Source of the DNA: Vibrio sp. AND4
GTDB lineage: Bacteria > Pseudomonadota > Gammaproteobacteria > Enterobacterales > Vibrionaceae
Direction of reading: 5' to 3'
Assembly (NCBI RefSeq): GCF_000171815.1
Contig: NZ_ABGR01000010.1
Coordinates: 1-64,000, forward strand
DNA length: 64,000 nt
Shown here: positions 18,301 through 28,007 of the stretch, piece after piece
Layout of the letters: each line of letters begins with the position of its first letter
How positions within the stretch are numbered: position 1 is the stretch's first letter
Notes under the pieces: generated by a model
Database searches by the model: none
What the model was told of the DNA's origin: nothing
What the model saw: only the letters and a program-made list of their open reading frames with translations
Program-made: the position numbers and the translations under genes

Positions 18301-18746
18301 AGTTCTCTGGTTTCAACATTGTAGGTATAGAACTGCGCACCATCACTGACCCAAATATAACTTCCCGATGAGCCAATCTTACGGATTTGAGACCCAGGAT
18401 AAAGGCTAAAAACTAAACGACGCTCTTGGTTCGGATAGGTTTGATAAACCTCGTTCTCAACGAATGTCCAAAATGAGCCTTTATGATAGGCCAGCTGCTC
18501 AACTTTATTTCTGAGAAAGCTTCCGGACTTTGGCAATGTGGTTTGGCCGTCGTAGAATAAAACGCGTCCATGAACATCATGGATCCAAAGTCCACCTTGC
18601 TCACCTAGGAATAATTTTTTCGCGGCAATGAAAGTCCCCTTAACCTGATTAGGCAAAGGGTAAAAGACAGCATTCGCTTCACTTGAAGCTGTGGCTTGAA
18701 ATGAAAGTATTGAAACCCATAAAAACAGGGCGATGTGGCGCAGCAA
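15348..18746 (-). CDS. Membrane sensor with beta-propeller ectodomain, degenerate kinase core and AraC-type output
   Basis: 1132 residues. Signal sequence 1-20, then about 630 residues of repeated blades of two-component-regulator propeller type (motifs such as GGLWIHD, GGMWIATNQGIRYY, GALWFADD), a Y_Y_Y-like beta domain (about 640-720, YYRLNENDEWQTLDGG), one membrane helix (about 735-757) and a coiled coil. A kinase-like region follows: DHVAQSLKSS near His807 sits where an H-box would be, and NLDVIFNSIFANIIK resembles an N-box, but the canonical HELRTPL and DxGxG signatures are missing. The C-terminus (about 1020-1125) is an AraC HTH. The order resembles hybrid two-component systems of Bacteroidetes but without a receiver domain. 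It probably senses a periplasmic ligand and binds DNA from the membrane. Monocistronic. Confidence 0.85.
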   Translation of the reverse strand: MLRHIALFLWVSILSFQATASSEANAVFYPLPNQVKGTFIAAKKLFLGEQGGLWIHDVHGRVLFYDGQTTLPKSGSFLRNKVEQLAYHKGSFWTFVENEVYQTYPNQERRLVFSLYPGSQIRKIGSSGSYIWVSDGAQFYTYNVETRELDSFSLLQLYQHSNNSYVYINEAILIGRKWVLATTSGVYLSEGGKFNHVVSSGRNYIEKVYYSHTRREILVGTLKGALIFDIHEPSKPAIRIGASHALTFAETNQEYWVGTEQGLYFYSFLTGEVTQVTPASFLELELANTKIYSLLNDNMGGMWIATNQGIRYYSLFSKKFERITFSSHDQKTLDGRIRQTLTGPEGALWFADDHKIYRSNNNDNNNKNKITEVLTVSSQIYEFAFQGERLWIATSSGLEIYSLKNLQRVNFPFLQVIAGKTIEHIVSDGPNRLWVSSGYQLFNIDAVNQAIRSFGSEWLVSKFLPAKITRLYDKEDLLLIGTDHGVYEYDGKHIRFSHFSEKFGESIDIITANDGAHWFASAYGVFRTVPGSNEKQIMEMSVVNSRPACLLSDSEGVWLASSVGLSYYHLSGQLIKHYSSLSGLINNEFLPGICNIIRRTEDSERQLILGSHYGLVKADSSKLLVSNAPESKPIVSRVTLQNEVVQVGSANLSETNLSYGSSLSFLFGVMPKPTNQNLYYRLNENDEWQTLDGGQLTLEHLNSGDYHLQVSNETQRASGLIGLDSKFTVPKPWFLSKLALSGGALVIVVALALLMYWRSRYVLQANRELAAQVTLKTNQLRHQSRVLLTSNQQLRKQIQVRNLLVDHVAQSLKSSIDWIMRKLPDDMDVATQEHLTQTYSQLNELKSAPENTSSSSQSYNLSQITQSVVDVWREDFFKAGINVELQDGFKASRVSLECFNLDVIFNSIFANIIKRSFRGQLIKLTLEENEGIVSLSFIDHGTPLPSKASTMRPMGTHSADLSIDNLPQLVAASGGKLSMFTFDAQNKIEITWPCAQELNYQEEVLAAFSKTETPQQGEMSPEQEWLHKVYQLVDECYHDPEFGTASAAKMLFMSERSLQRRFKSASSRTLKDYVTEVRLEMACEQLLAGEKISEVAFNCGFNDPSYFSQKFKLHFGLSPSKFATAQEDQISI

Positions 18747-18956
18747 GATAAAACCCTTACATGTATCAATATAGGCGGCCTATAATTCACTCACACTTTC
18801 GTTGCTAAGTGTTTGGATAGTTATTTTGAGCCGCTAATTATTGATAATGATATCTTAAATCCTTTGCTAGAGAAGACTCACTGCGCCCACAAGTTACGAT
18901 TCTTATTGCTGGATCACGTTAAAAACAGATATGGTGCAAGAAGCACAGCACAACTG

Positions 18957-19838
18957 TTACTTTTCGCTCAAACATTGACTAAAGCTATTAGACAAACTTT
19001 GCAGAAATTCAAAATAACTGCCTGACTTTACATCAATCTCGCTACCTAGTGGATCAAGAATACCTGTGTTTACGTTACTGCCGCGCATCACACTCTCAAT
19101 CACGGCTGGGGTAAATTGGGGCTCAGAAAACACGCATGACACATCTCCAGCACCAAGCGTTTTACGAATATGAATCAGGGTTTTTGCACCAGGCTTTCGG
19201 TCCGGTGAAACCGTAAAATGCCCCATCTGGTTCAATTTATAGTGCTCCTCGAAGTAGCCGTAAGCATCATGGAATACAAAGTAGCCTTTGTCTTGCACTG
19301 GTGTAAGTTGCTGTTTAATTTCTGCATCCGTTGCTTTGAGCTGGATTTCAAAATTGTTTAAGTTTTGCGTATAAATAGCAGCATGTTCAGGGTCAATCTC
19401 CGCCAATTTATGAGCAATGGCATTAGCCACTTGCTGAACGGTTTCAAAACCTAGCCAAAAATGGGGATCATGAGTACCATGGTGATGGCCGTCATGTTCG
19501 TGAGCGTGTTCGCTTCCAAACTTACGCAGTGACAAACCCGGAATTTGACTGATCGTTAGCGTATTGCCTTTGTCAGTCACGACTTTCTCAAGAAAGGGCT
19601 CAAGTTCATGGCCGTACCAAATCACCAAATCGGCCGCTGCTACTTTTTTCACATCCGATGGACGCAAGGCGTAATCATGGGGCGAAGCGTTATTTTGAAG
19701 CAGTACGTCAGGTTTAGTCACACCTTCCGTTAGCTCAGTTGCGATCATTTGGATCGGTTTAATGCTCGTTAACACGGTGACTGCGTGAGCAGGTAACGTT
19801 AGTATTGCTGTTATTGCAAGGATTATAGCTCTTTTCAT
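18957..19838 (-). CDS. znuA: Zinc ABC transporter substrate-binding protein ZnuA
   Basis: 293 residues from ATG 19838 (MKRAIILAITAIL, a signal peptide cut after AHA). The longer start at 19874 is rejected because it lies inside the Zur box. Zinc ligand histidines are in NNASPHDYAL, DPHFWLG and FVFHDAYGY, and a His-rich loop (HAHEHDGHHHGTH) sits between, typical of ZnuA. Periplasmic zinc capture for ZnuBC. It is divergent from znuCB. Confidence 0.96.
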   Translation of the reverse strand: MKRAIILAITAILTLPAHAVTVLTSIKPIQMIATELTEGVTKPDVLLQNNASPHDYALRPSDVKKVAAADLVIWYGHELEPFLEKVVTDKGNTLTISQIPGLSLRKFGSEHAHEHDGHHHGTHDPHFWLGFETVQQVANAIAHKLAEIDPEHAAIYTQNLNNFEIQLKATDAEIKQQLTPVQDKGYFVFHDAYGYFEEHYKLNQMGHFTVSPDRKPGAKTLIHIRKTLGAGDVSCVFSEPQFTPAVIESVMRGSNVNTGILDPLGSEIDVKSGSYFEFLQSLSNSFSQCLSEK

Positions 19839-19872
19839 AGTTTTACTTGGGGTATGGCGTGGAAAGTGAGAC

Positions 19873-19891
19873 AATGTTACATTATAACATT
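19873..19891. promoter_or_regulatory. Zur box between znuA and znuCB
   Basis: AATGTTACATTATAACATT, a near-perfect palindrome of the Zur type, centred in the divergent promoter region so one site could repress both transcripts when zinc is replete. Confidence 0.8.
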
Positions 19892-19916
19892 ATTATTTTG
19901 CAAATGAGTTTCATTC

Positions 19917-20702
19917 ATGTCTTCACTAGTCCGTCTTGAGCAATTGTGCGTCGAGTTTGACGAACGCAGAGTTCTCGACAATATCACCATGGAATTAGAA
20001 AAGGGCAAAATCACCACCCTAATTGGTCCTAACGGAGCAGGAAAATCGACGTTAGTTAAAGTCATTCTGGGCCTTCAGAAGCCAACCAGTGGTAAGTTAA
20101 CCAAACAACGTAAACTCAAAATTGGTTACGTTCCGCAAAAGCTGAAACTCAACGACTCTCTGCCGCTGAACGTGATTCGTTTTCTCAACCTTGCTGGCAA
20201 GTATAGCAAGCAAGAGTGCCTTGATGCGTTACGCCTTGTCGGTGCTGAACACTTGATTGCAAGTAATATGCACCGTTTATCAGGTGGTGAAAATCAACGT
20301 GTACTGTTAGCGCGTGCGCTCCTTCAGCGCCCAGAGCTTCTCGTATTGGATGAGCCTGCTCAAGGTGTCGATGTACAAGGTCAAATCGACTTATATGATC
20401 TGATTGAGAGCATCCGCCATCGCTTCGATTGTGGTGTATTTATGGTTTCACACGATCTGCATTTGGTCATGGCTAAAACCGATGATGTAATTTGTTTACA
20501 TCACCATGTATGCTGTTCAGGCTCGCCAGCGACCATTACCCAGCACCCTTCTTACATTGCGCTGTTTGGTAATGCTGCCCGTGAGTCTTTGGCGTTTTAC
20601 CATCATGACCACGAACATCATCACGATTTAGCGGGTTCTCCAGTTACTGGCAATGCAACCTCTTGTTCAAACCATGCTCACGGACATCACCATCATGATT
20701 GA
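19917..20702 (+). CDS. znuC: Zinc ABC transporter ATPase ZnuC
   Basis: 261 residues. Walker [10 protein letters not shown] (about 38-46), signature LSGGENQRV, Walker [14 protein letters not shown]-loop FMVSHD. The C-terminus is histidine-rich (HHDHEHHHD and HAHGHHHHD), a common zinc-linked extension in ZnuC. It powers zinc import through ZnuB, which starts 8 bases before this stop, so the two are coupled. Confidence 0.97.
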   Translation: MSSLVRLEQLCVEFDERRVLDNITMELEKGKITTLIGPNGAGKSTLVKVILGLQKPTSGKLTKQRKLKIGYVPQKLKLNDSLPLNVIRFLNLAGKYSKQECLDALRLVGAEHLIASNMHRLSGGENQRVLLARALLQRPELLVLDEPAQGVDVQGQIDLYDLIESIRHRFDCGVFMVSHDLHLVMAKTDDVICLHHHVCCSGSPATITQHPSYIALFGNAARESLAFYHHDHEHHHDLAGSPVTGNATSCSNHAHGHHHHD

Positions 20703-21480
20703 GTTTTTACTGCCTTCAATACTGGCTGGCATCGGGATCGCACTGATCGCTGGTCCACTTGGCTCATTCGTCGTTTGGCGCAAGATGGCTTACTTTGGTG
20801 ACACTCTCGCGCATGCATCTTTAATGGGTCTAGCCCTTGGCTTCCTGCTCAATATCAATTTATACCTAGCACTGCTCGTTTGCTGCTTGGCATTAGCAGC
20901 ACTACTGGTGACACTGCAAAAGCAACAACTTGTTGCGACGGACACCTTACTGGGAATTTTGGCTCACAGTGCTTTGTCGATTGGTTTGGTTTCCGTCAGC
21001 TTCTTGGACAATGTTCGCGTCGATCTAATGAGCTATCTGTTCGGTGACTTGCTAGCGGTATCGCCTCAAGACCTGATGTTTATCTACACAGGCGTCATTG
21101 CTGTCAGCGCGTGTTTGTATCTATTCTGGCGCCCATTACTGTCTAGCACCGTGAGTGAAGAACTTGCCGCAGTTGAAGGTGTGAATACCGATTTAGTGCG
21201 TCTTGTACTGATGCTAATGGTGGGTGTCGTGATTGCAGTCGGCATGAAGTTTGTTGGCGCATTAATTATGACGTCGCTATTGATTATCCCAGCGGCAACG
21301 GCACGTAAAGTGTCTTCTTCGCCAGAACAAATGGCGTTGTTTGCTTCGATTATCGGCTCTGTCGCGGTGTTGATGGGACTGAGCCTGTCTTGGCATTTCG
21401 ATACTCCAGCGGGTCCCTCTGTCGTAATCAGTGCCACATTCTTATTCATGCTGAGCCAACTGATTAGCCGCAAAGCATAA
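20695..21480 (+). CDS. znuB: Zinc ABC transporter permease ZnuB
   Basis: 261 residues, the E. coli length, from ATG 20695 ([12 protein letters not shown]), overlapping the znuC end. A start further upstream at 20653 is not supported. Polytopic membrane protein of the ABC-3 family; [20 protein letters not shown] is the conserved N-terminal signature and [13 protein letters not shown] text recurs late. Ends at a terminator shared with sucD. Confidence 0.96.
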   Translation: MIEFLLPSILAGIGIALIAGPLGSFVVWRKMAYFGDTLAHASLMGLALGFLLNINLYLALLVCCLALAALLVTLQKQQLVATDTLLGILAHSALSIGLVSVSFLDNVRVDLMSYLFGDLLAVSPQDLMFIYTGVIAVSACLYLFWRPLLSSTVSEELAAVEGVNTDLVRLVLMLMVGVVIAVGMKFVGALIMTSLLIIPAATARKVSSSPEQMALFASIIGSVAVLMGLSLSWHFDTPAGPSVVISATFLFMLSQLISRKA

Positions 21481-21558
21481 GCCCGAGCGTTTAATACAAC
21501 CTACCTCGTGCTTGAGACACAAATCAAAGCAAGATAAAAACAAGGTGGGACGGAAAAA

Positions 21559-21586
21559 GAAAAGCCTGCGAAATCGCAGGCTTTTC
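21559..21586. terminator. Bidirectional terminator between znuB and sucD
   Basis: AAAAGCCTGCG-AAAT-CGCAGGCTTTT, perfect stem between convergent operons; it ends the sdh-suc transcript. Confidence 0.92.
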
Positions 21587-21611
21587 AATACTTATCGCGT
21601 GGCTTGGTTAA

Positions 21612-22484
21612 TTACCAACCTGTCACTTCACGTAGACCTTTACCAATCTCAGCGAGAGATTTTACCGTCTTAACGCCAGCTGCTTCTAGTGCTGCAAATT
21701 TGTCTTCTGCAGTGCCTTTACCACCAGATATGATTGCACCTGCGTGACCCATACGTTTACCAGGAGGTGCTGTTACACCGGCAATGTAAGAAACCACAGG
21801 CTTAGTTACGTTTTCTTTGATGTAAGCTGCTGCTTCTTCTTCCGCAGTACCACCGATCTCACCAATCATTACGATTGCTTCTGTTTCAGGGTCTTCTTGG
21901 AAAAGCTTCAGGATGTCGATGAAGTTTGAACCTGGGATTGGGTCACCACCGATACCAACACACGTTGACTGGCCAAATCCTTCATCTGTCGTTTGCTTAA
22001 CGGCTTCGTACGTTAGTGTACCTGAGCGAGAAACGATGCCCACTTTACCTTTCTTGTGGATGTGACCAGGCATGATACCAATCTTACACTCATCAGGCGT
22101 GATAACACCCGGACAGTTAGGGCCGATCATGCGAACGCCAGTTTCTTCTAGCTTCACTTTTACGTCGATCATATCTGTCGTTGGGATGCCTTCAGTGATC
22201 GTTACGATAAGCTCGATACCCGCGTCGATCGCTTCTAGGATGGCATCTTTACAGAATGGTGCTGGAACGTAGATAACTGTTGCCGTTGCGCCAGTCACTT
22301 CTACCGCTTCACGTACTGTGTTGAATACAGGAAGACCAAGGTGAGTCTGACCACCTTTACCCGGAGATACACCACCAACCATTTGTGTACCGTAAGCAAT
22401 TGCCTGCTCTGAGTGGAAAGTACCTTGACCACCAGTGAAGCCCTGACAGATTACTTTCGTGTCTTTGTTAATTAGTACAGACAT
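21612..22484 (-). CDS. sucD: Succinyl-CoA synthetase alpha subunit
   Basis: 290 residues. CoA-binding Rossmann domain with [14 protein letters not shown], and the phosphohistidine region [17 protein letters not shown]. With SucC it makes ATP or GTP from succinyl-CoA. Last gene of sdhCDAB-sucABCD, overlapping sucC by one base (TAATG). Confidence 0.98.
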   Translation of the reverse strand: MSVLINKDTKVICQGFTGGQGTFHSEQAIAYGTQMVGGVSPGKGGQTHLGLPVFNTVREAVEVTGATATVIYVPAPFCKDAILEAIDAGIELIVTITEGIPTTDMIDVKVKLEETGVRMIGPNCPGVITPDECKIGIMPGHIHKKGKVGIVSRSGTLTYEAVKQTTDEGFGQSTCVGIGGDPIPGSNFIDILKLFQEDPETEAIVMIGEIGGTAEEEAAAYIKENVTKPVVSYIAGVTAPPGKRMGHAGAIISGGKGTAEDKFAALEAAGVKTVKSLAEIGKGLREVTGW

Positions 22485-23650
22485 TATTTAGCCTCCGCAG
22501 CAGCAACAACTTTTTGAGCAGCATCAGTTAGCGACTCAGCAGCAATGATATCAACATCAGAATTAGCAAGAACTTCGCGACCTAGGTCAGCGTTAGTGCC
22601 TTCTAAACGAACAACAACCGGTACGGTTACACCAACTTCTTTCACCGCACCAATGATGCCTTCTGCGATCATGTCACAACGAACGATACCACCGAATATG
22701 TTTACTAGGACCGCTTTCACGTTGTCATCAGATAGGATGATTTTGAATGCTTCTGCTACACGCTCTTTTGTTGCGCCGCCACCTACGTCTAGGAAGTTAG
22801 CTGGCTTGCCACCGTGTAGGTTTACGATATCCATCGTACCCATAGCGAGACCCGCACCGTTAACCATACAGCCAACATTACCGTCTAGTGCTACGTAGTT
22901 CAGTTCCCATTGAGCTGCGTGCGCTTCACGCTCGTCTTCTTGCGAAGGATCATGCATTTCACGAAGTTTAGGTTGACGGTATAGCGCATTTGAATCGATG
23001 TTGATCTTACCATCAAGACACAGCAAGTTGCCTTCGCCAGTAATCACCAATGGGTTGATCTCTAACAGTGCTAGGTCGTACTGCGAGAACATAGTGCCAA
23101 GACCCATAAAAATCTTAACGAATTGTTTGATTTGGTCACCTTTAAGACCAAGTTTGAAGGCAAGCTCACGGCCTTGATAAGCCTGAGGACCGACTAGTGG
23201 GTCGATAGCTGCTTTGTGAATAAGCTCCGGCGTTTCTTCCGCCACTTTTTCAATTTCCACACCACCTTCAGTAGAAGCCATGAAAACAACCTTGCGAGTT
23301 GCACGGTCAACAACCGCGCCAAGGTAGAGTTCGTTAGCAATGTTCGACGCTTCTTCTACAAGGATTTTAGTCACAGGCTGACCATCTGCGTCGGTCTGGT
23401 AAGTCACTAAGTTCTTACCTAGCCATTTTTGTGCGAATTCTTTTACGCCATCTTTTGTATCATGTAGCTCAACGCCGCCCGCTTTACCGCGGCCGCCAGC
23501 GTGAACCTGACATTTTACCACTTTCTTTTCAGTGCTGATGCGACCCGCTGCTTCGAAAGCTTCTTGTGGCGTATCACATGCGTAACCTTCCGGTACAGGC
23601 AAACCGAATTCTGCAAACAGCTGTTTGGCTTGGTATTCGTGCAAATTCAT
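22484..23650 (-). CDS. sucC: Succinyl-CoA synthetase beta subunit
   Basis: 388 residues, ATP-grasp N-terminal domain ([33 protein letters not shown]) and a C-terminal CoA-ligase domain with [16 protein letters not shown]. It starts after a 203-base structured spacer downstream of sucB, the longest gap inside the operon. Confidence 0.98.
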   Translation of the reverse strand: MNLHEYQAKQLFAEFGLPVPEGYACDTPQEAFEAAGRISTEKKVVKCQVHAGGRGKAGGVELHDTKDGVKEFAQKWLGKNLVTYQTDADGQPVTKILVEEASNIANELYLGAVVDRATRKVVFMASTEGGVEIEKVAEETPELIHKAAIDPLVGPQAYQGRELAFKLGLKGDQIKQFVKIFMGLGTMFSQYDLALLEINPLVITGEGNLLCLDGKINIDSNALYRQPKLREMHDPSQEDEREAHAAQWELNYVALDGNVGCMVNGAGLAMGTMDIVNLHGGKPANFLDVGGGATKERVAEAFKIILSDDNVKAVLVNIFGGIVRCDMIAEGIIGAVKEVGVTVPVVVRLEGTNADLGREVLANSDVDIIAAESLTDAAQKVVAAAEAK

Positions 23651-23853
23651 TTCGATATTCCGTTTGTTTATCCCTTAAGGGATTTATTATTTCCATAACG
23701 CCGCATCGATGCGGTACGTCTGTAGGGTCTTCTCAAGTCAACGGCTTAATAAAGGTATCGAAGCCGTTCAAATGAAGGCCAGACGCTGAGCCTGCCTAGC
23801 CTTAAGTGCTGTAGACGCCGAGCCATCAGGGACGACTCGACGTTTTAGCAATA
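23651..23853 (-). other. Structured sucB-sucC intergenic spacer
   Basis: Four inverted repeats within 203 bases: ACGCCGAGC / ACTCGACGT (23815-23843), ACGGCTT / AAGCCGT (23741-23767), the palindrome CCGCATCGATGCGG (23701-23714) and TCCCTTAAGGGA (23671-23682). None has a terminal T-run on the minus strand, so they look like RNA stabilising or processing structures rather than a terminator. No ORF seen. Confidence 0.7.
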
Positions 23854-25062
23854 TTAAACGTCGAGTAGCAGACGCGCTGGATCTTCTAGTAGCTCTTTGA
23901 TGGTCACTAGGAAACCGACTGACTCACGGCCATCGATCAGACGGTGATCGTAAGACAGTGCCAAGTACATCATTGGTAAGATTTCTACCTTACCATCGAC
24001 TGCCATAGGGCGATCTTGGATTTTGTGCATGCCCAGAATTGCCGATTGCGGTGGGTTGATGATTGGCGTAGACATCAGTGACCCGAATACACCGCCATTG
24101 GTAATAGTGAAATTACCTCCCATCAGCTCATCCACGGTCAGCTTGCCATCACGGCCTTTGATTGCTAACTCTTTGATGCCTTTTTCGATGTCAGCAAAGC
24201 CTAGTGTGTCACAGTCTTTTAGAACTGGCGTCACGAGACCACGCGGCGTAGAAACCGCCATGCTGATGTCAAAGTAGTTGTGGTATACGATCTCATCACC
24301 ATCGATAGATGCATTGACTTCTGGGTAACGTTTCAACGCTTCCGTTACGGCTTTCACGTAAAAAGACATAAAGCCAAGTCGAGTACCGTGACGCTCTTCG
24401 AACTGGTCTTTGTATTGCTTACGAAGATCCATGATTGGCTTCATGTTCACTTCGTTAAACGTGGTGAGCATTGCAGTGTTGTTCTTCGCTTCGAGCAGAC
24501 GGTTTGCTACTGTCTTACGTAGGCGCGTCATTGGAACACGTTTTTGGCTACGAGCCGCAGCTGGAGCTTCAACCACTGCTGGTGCTTCTGCTTTTGATGC
24601 CGATTTTGCATTTGCAAGGTGCACTTCAATGTCTTCGCGCGTAATGCGACCACCAACCCCAGAACCTTTCACTTGGCTCGCTTCCAGACCATGTTCAGCA
24701 AGAAGACGACGCACTGCCGGGCTTAGGGAGTCGTTGCTCTCTTCTGCGAGCGCTGCTTTGTGACGCTTGTCTGGAGACGCTTGTTTGTCTTCTGTTGAAT
24801 CAGTTGTGGGCTCGCCAGCTACTGCACCTGGCTTAAGCTTCGCGATTAACTGCTTAGAAAGTACTGTTGCACCCTCTTCTTCAATAATGGCTTCTAAAAC
24901 GCCCGCTTCTGGAGCAGGTACTTCAAGCACGACTTTATCGGTTTCGATGTCGACCAGAACCTCATCGCGCTCGACGACGTCGCCTGGTTGTTTGTGCCAT
25001 GTCGCAACGGTTGCGTCAGCAACTGATTCAGGTAAATCTGGAACCAGAATTTCAATTGTCAT
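23854..25062 (-). CDS. sucB: 2-oxoglutarate dehydrogenase E2 (dihydrolipoyl succinyltransferase)
   Basis: 402 residues. One lipoyl domain with lipoylated Lys43 in [14 protein letters not shown], an Ala/Pro-rich linker, a peripheral-subunit-binding domain (about 112-148, [20 protein letters not shown]) and the acyltransferase core with catalytic His373 and Asp377 (DHRLIDGRE). It forms the core of the 2-oxoglutarate dehydrogenase complex. 28 bases after sucA. Confidence 0.98.
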   Translation of the reverse strand: MTIEILVPDLPESVADATVATWHKQPGDVVERDEVLVDIETDKVVLEVPAPEAGVLEAIIEEEGATVLSKQLIAKLKPGAVAGEPTTDSTEDKQASPDKRHKAALAEESNDSLSPAVRRLLAEHGLEASQVKGSGVGGRITREDIEVHLANAKSASKAEAPAVVEAPAAARSQKRVPMTRLRKTVANRLLEAKNNTAMLTTFNEVNMKPIMDLRKQYKDQFEERHGTRLGFMSFYVKAVTEALKRYPEVNASIDGDEIVYHNYFDISMAVSTPRGLVTPVLKDCDTLGFADIEKGIKELAIKGRDGKLTVDELMGGNFTITNGGVFGSLMSTPIINPPQSAILGMHKIQDRPMAVDGKVEILPMMYLALSYDHRLIDGRESVGFLVTIKELLEDPARLLLDV

Positions 25063-25090
25063 ATCTGTTTATTCCTTTAACTTCTTGTTG

Positions 25091-27916
25091 TTAATTCGAA
25101 GTTTTTGAGTTCACGTTCAGAGCGTCTTCAACCAACGCTTTTTGTTGTTTCAAGTGCACCGACATGTAGCCTACTGCTGGCGAAGCAGAAGCTGGGCGAC
25201 CCGCGTATTTCAGATCTGCGCCTGCTGGAATAGCAGCACGGAAGTTATGCTGACTACAGTACCAAGCACCCTGGTTTTGAGGCTCTTCCTGACACCAAAC
25301 GAAATCTTCAACATTCGTGTATTGCGAGATAGTGGCTTGAACCTCATCCATTGGGAATGGGTAAAGCTGCTCGATACGCACAATAGCAACATCGTCTTGT
25401 TCGTTGTTGCGACGCTGCTCTAGGAGGTCGAAATAAACCTTACCTGAACAGAACACAACACGTTTCACTTTGCTTGGATCCAGTTTATCGACTTCTGGTA
25501 TCGCTGGCTGGAAAGTGCCATCGGACAGCTCTTCCAACGACGACGTACAAAGTGGATGGCGCAGTAGTGACTTGGGTGACATAACAATCAGTGGACGACG
25601 CATAGGACGCACCACTTGACGACGGATCATGTGATAAACCTGAGCAGGTGTAGATGGCACTACCACCTGCATGTTTTGTTCAGCACATAATTGTAGGTAA
25701 CGCTCTAAGCGCGCGGATGAGTGCTCAGGGCCCTGACCTTCATAACCGTGCGGCAGCAGCATTGTCAAACCACACAGACGAGCCCATTTTTGCTCACCCG
25801 ATGAGATGAATTGATCAATCACCACTTGCGCGCCATTTGCAAAGTCACCAAACTGCGCTTCCCAAATGGTCAAACCGCTTGGCTCTGCGGTGGCGTAACC
25901 GTATTCAAATGCCAATACCGCTTCTTCTGACAACACTGAGTCAAAGACTTGGAATGGGCCTTGTTTGTCGTGAATATTCGCCAGCGGGATGTAGGTACTG
26001 GCATCACTTTGGTTATGCAGAACTGAGTGACGGTGGAAGAAGGTACCACGACCAGAATCCTGACCTGAGATACGAATACGCTTGCCATCATCAACCAACG
26101 TTGCGTACGCCAGCGTTTCAGCCATCCCCCAATCAAGAGGCTTCTCACCGCTGATCATTGCAGAACGATCGTTGTAAAGCTTGTTTACACGGCTTTGTAG
26201 TTTATGGCTGTCTGGGTATTGGATTAGACGTTGCCCCAACTCCTTCAAGCGAGTTGAGTCGAATCTGCTATCCCAAGAAACATCCCAGTCATGGCCTAGG
26301 TACGGTGACCAGTCAACAGAATGAAGAGCCATCGGGCGCCATTCTTTAACCACCACTTCGCCTTTGTCCAGCGCATCGCGGTACTCGTTAACCAACTGAG
26401 TCGCCACTTCAATGTCGGACTCATTGTTATCGATAAGCACATCAGCGTAGAGTTTCCGAGGCGTTGGATGCTTCTTGATTTTTTGATACATCAACGGCTG
26501 AGTGGCATTCGGCTCATCCGCTTCGTTGTGACCATGACGACGGTAACAAACCAAATCAATCACGACATCACGTTTGAACTCATTACGGTAATCCAGAGCA
26601 ATACGCGTGACAAAAGCCACCGCTTCTGGATCGTCGGCATTAACGTGGAAAATTGGCGCCTGTACCATCTTCGCGATATCAGTACAGTACATGGTCGAGC
26701 GCGTATCGCGAGGGTTCGACGTTGTAAAGCCAACTTGGTTGTTTATAACAATACGAACCGTACCACCCACGCAGAAACCACGAGCAAGAGACATGTTGAA
26801 GGTCTCAGCGACCACGCCCTGACCTGCGATTGCAGAGTCGCCGTGGATAGTAATAGGCAGTACGCGGCTACCATCAAAATCACCCAAGCGATCTTGACGA
26901 GCACGAACTGAGCCAATGACAACTGGATTTACTATCTCAAGATGAGATGGGTTGAAAGCGAGCGCTAGATGGACATCACCACCCGGCGTGGCAAAGTCAG
27001 CAGAGAAACCTTGGTGGTACTTAACATCACCCGTACCCCATGTTTCATCGTGCTTACCCGCAAACTCGTCAAACAAATCTTGTGGCTTCTTACCGAGAAC
27101 GTTAACGAGCATATTCAAACGTCCACGGTGAGCCATACCGATAACGACTTCACGCATGCCGCTTGCACCAGCGTGGCGGATCAACTCTTTCGTCATCGGG
27201 ATGAGTGCATCACCACCCTCTAGCGAGAATCGCTTCGCACCCGGGAATTTCGCTCCCAAGTAGCGTTCAAGGCCTTCAGCAGCTGTCAGCTCTTCCAGGA
27301 ATGTGCGCTTTTCGTCTTTATCAAACGATGGCTGACCAACAACAGACTCTAAACGTTGTTGGATCCAACGCTTCTGTTCTGTGTCTGTCATGTGCATGTA
27401 TTCTGCACCAATAGAACCACAGTACGTCTTCTTCAGTGCTGAGTAGATGTCTTTCAACTGCATCGTTTCTTGGCCAATGGCAAAGGAACCAACATTGAAA
27501 GTTTCTGTGAAGTCATCTTCGGTGAGATTATGAAATGTAGGGTCTAGCTCCGCCACAGTCGGACGTTGCCATAGGCCTAGAGGATCAAGTTCGGCAGCTT
27601 CATGACCGCGGAAGCGGTATGCATTGATAAGCTGTAAAACTTTTACTTGTTTAGCGTCGACATCTGGATCACTAACTTGGACACTGTAATGCTTTGTTTC
27701 TTGAGCGAGTCGTCGGAAGTAGTCACGGACACGCGAGTGCGGCTGTTCAGCCACTTCTTCTGAGTTCTTCGGCAACTCATCAAATACGCGTTTCCACTCC
27801 TCACTTACCAGATCGGGGTCACTAAGATACAGTTCGTAGAGGTCCTCTACATACGTTGCATTGGCGCCAGCCAAGTGTGAAGACTCGAGCCATGCCTTCA
27901 TCACGCCGTTGTGCAT
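25091..27916 (-). CDS. sucA: 2-oxoglutarate dehydrogenase E1
   Basis: 941 residues. N-terminal E1 helix (MKAWLESSHLAGANATYVE) that binds E2, thiamine-diphosphate motif around GDSAIAGQGVVAET..NMS, and a C-terminal transketolase-like domain with EAQFGDFANGAQ. It decarboxylates 2-oxoglutarate and reductively succinylates the E2 lipoyl arm. The start MHNGVMKAW at 27916 is kept; an inner Met at codon 6 is the only rival. Confidence 0.98.
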   Translation of the reverse strand: MHNGVMKAWLESSHLAGANATYVEDLYELYLSDPDLVSEEWKRVFDELPKNSEEVAEQPHSRVRDYFRRLAQETKHYSVQVSDPDVDAKQVKVLQLINAYRFRGHEAAELDPLGLWQRPTVAELDPTFHNLTEDDFTETFNVGSFAIGQETMQLKDIYSALKKTYCGSIGAEYMHMTDTEQKRWIQQRLESVVGQPSFDKDEKRTFLEELTAAEGLERYLGAKFPGAKRFSLEGGDALIPMTKELIRHAGASGMREVVIGMAHRGRLNMLVNVLGKKPQDLFDEFAGKHDETWGTGDVKYHQGFSADFATPGGDVHLALAFNPSHLEIVNPVVIGSVRARQDRLGDFDGSRVLPITIHGDSAIAGQGVVAETFNMSLARGFCVGGTVRIVINNQVGFTTSNPRDTRSTMYCTDIAKMVQAPIFHVNADDPEAVAFVTRIALDYRNEFKRDVVIDLVCYRRHGHNEADEPNATQPLMYQKIKKHPTPRKLYADVLIDNNESDIEVATQLVNEYRDALDKGEVVVKEWRPMALHSVDWSPYLGHDWDVSWDSRFDSTRLKELGQRLIQYPDSHKLQSRVNKLYNDRSAMISGEKPLDWGMAETLAYATLVDDGKRIRISGQDSGRGTFFHRHSVLHNQSDASTYIPLANIHDKQGPFQVFDSVLSEEAVLAFEYGYATAEPSGLTIWEAQFGDFANGAQVVIDQFISSGEQKWARLCGLTMLLPHGYEGQGPEHSSARLERYLQLCAEQNMQVVVPSTPAQVYHMIRRQVVRPMRRPLIVMSPKSLLRHPLCTSSLEELSDGTFQPAIPEVDKLDPSKVKRVVFCSGKVYFDLLEQRRNNEQDDVAIVRIEQLYPFPMDEVQATISQYTNVEDFVWCQEEPQNQGAWYCSQHNFRAAIPAGADLKYAGRPASASPAVGYMSVHLKQQKALVEDALNVNSKTSN

Positions 27917-28007
27917 ATTTTCCCTTAACCAGTAGTTTTCACGTTTGCTTCGGTCTGCGCCGAGCTATTAAGAGCCGCCCCAAATGAGCGGCAATTTTTA
28001 TTGTCAA

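Noticed and set aside
18838..18856. Fur-like half site near the sensor gene promoter
   Set aside because: One perfect half (TGATAAT), but the second half matches only two of seven bases.
18813..19025. 70-codon ORF on the + strand between the sensor gene and znuA
   Set aside because: No RBS, overlaps the znuA 3' end, and has no recognisable features.
26321..26911. 196-codon ORF on the + strand
   Set aside because: Lies antisense inside sucA, with no RBS and no family resemblance; a codon-bias shadow.
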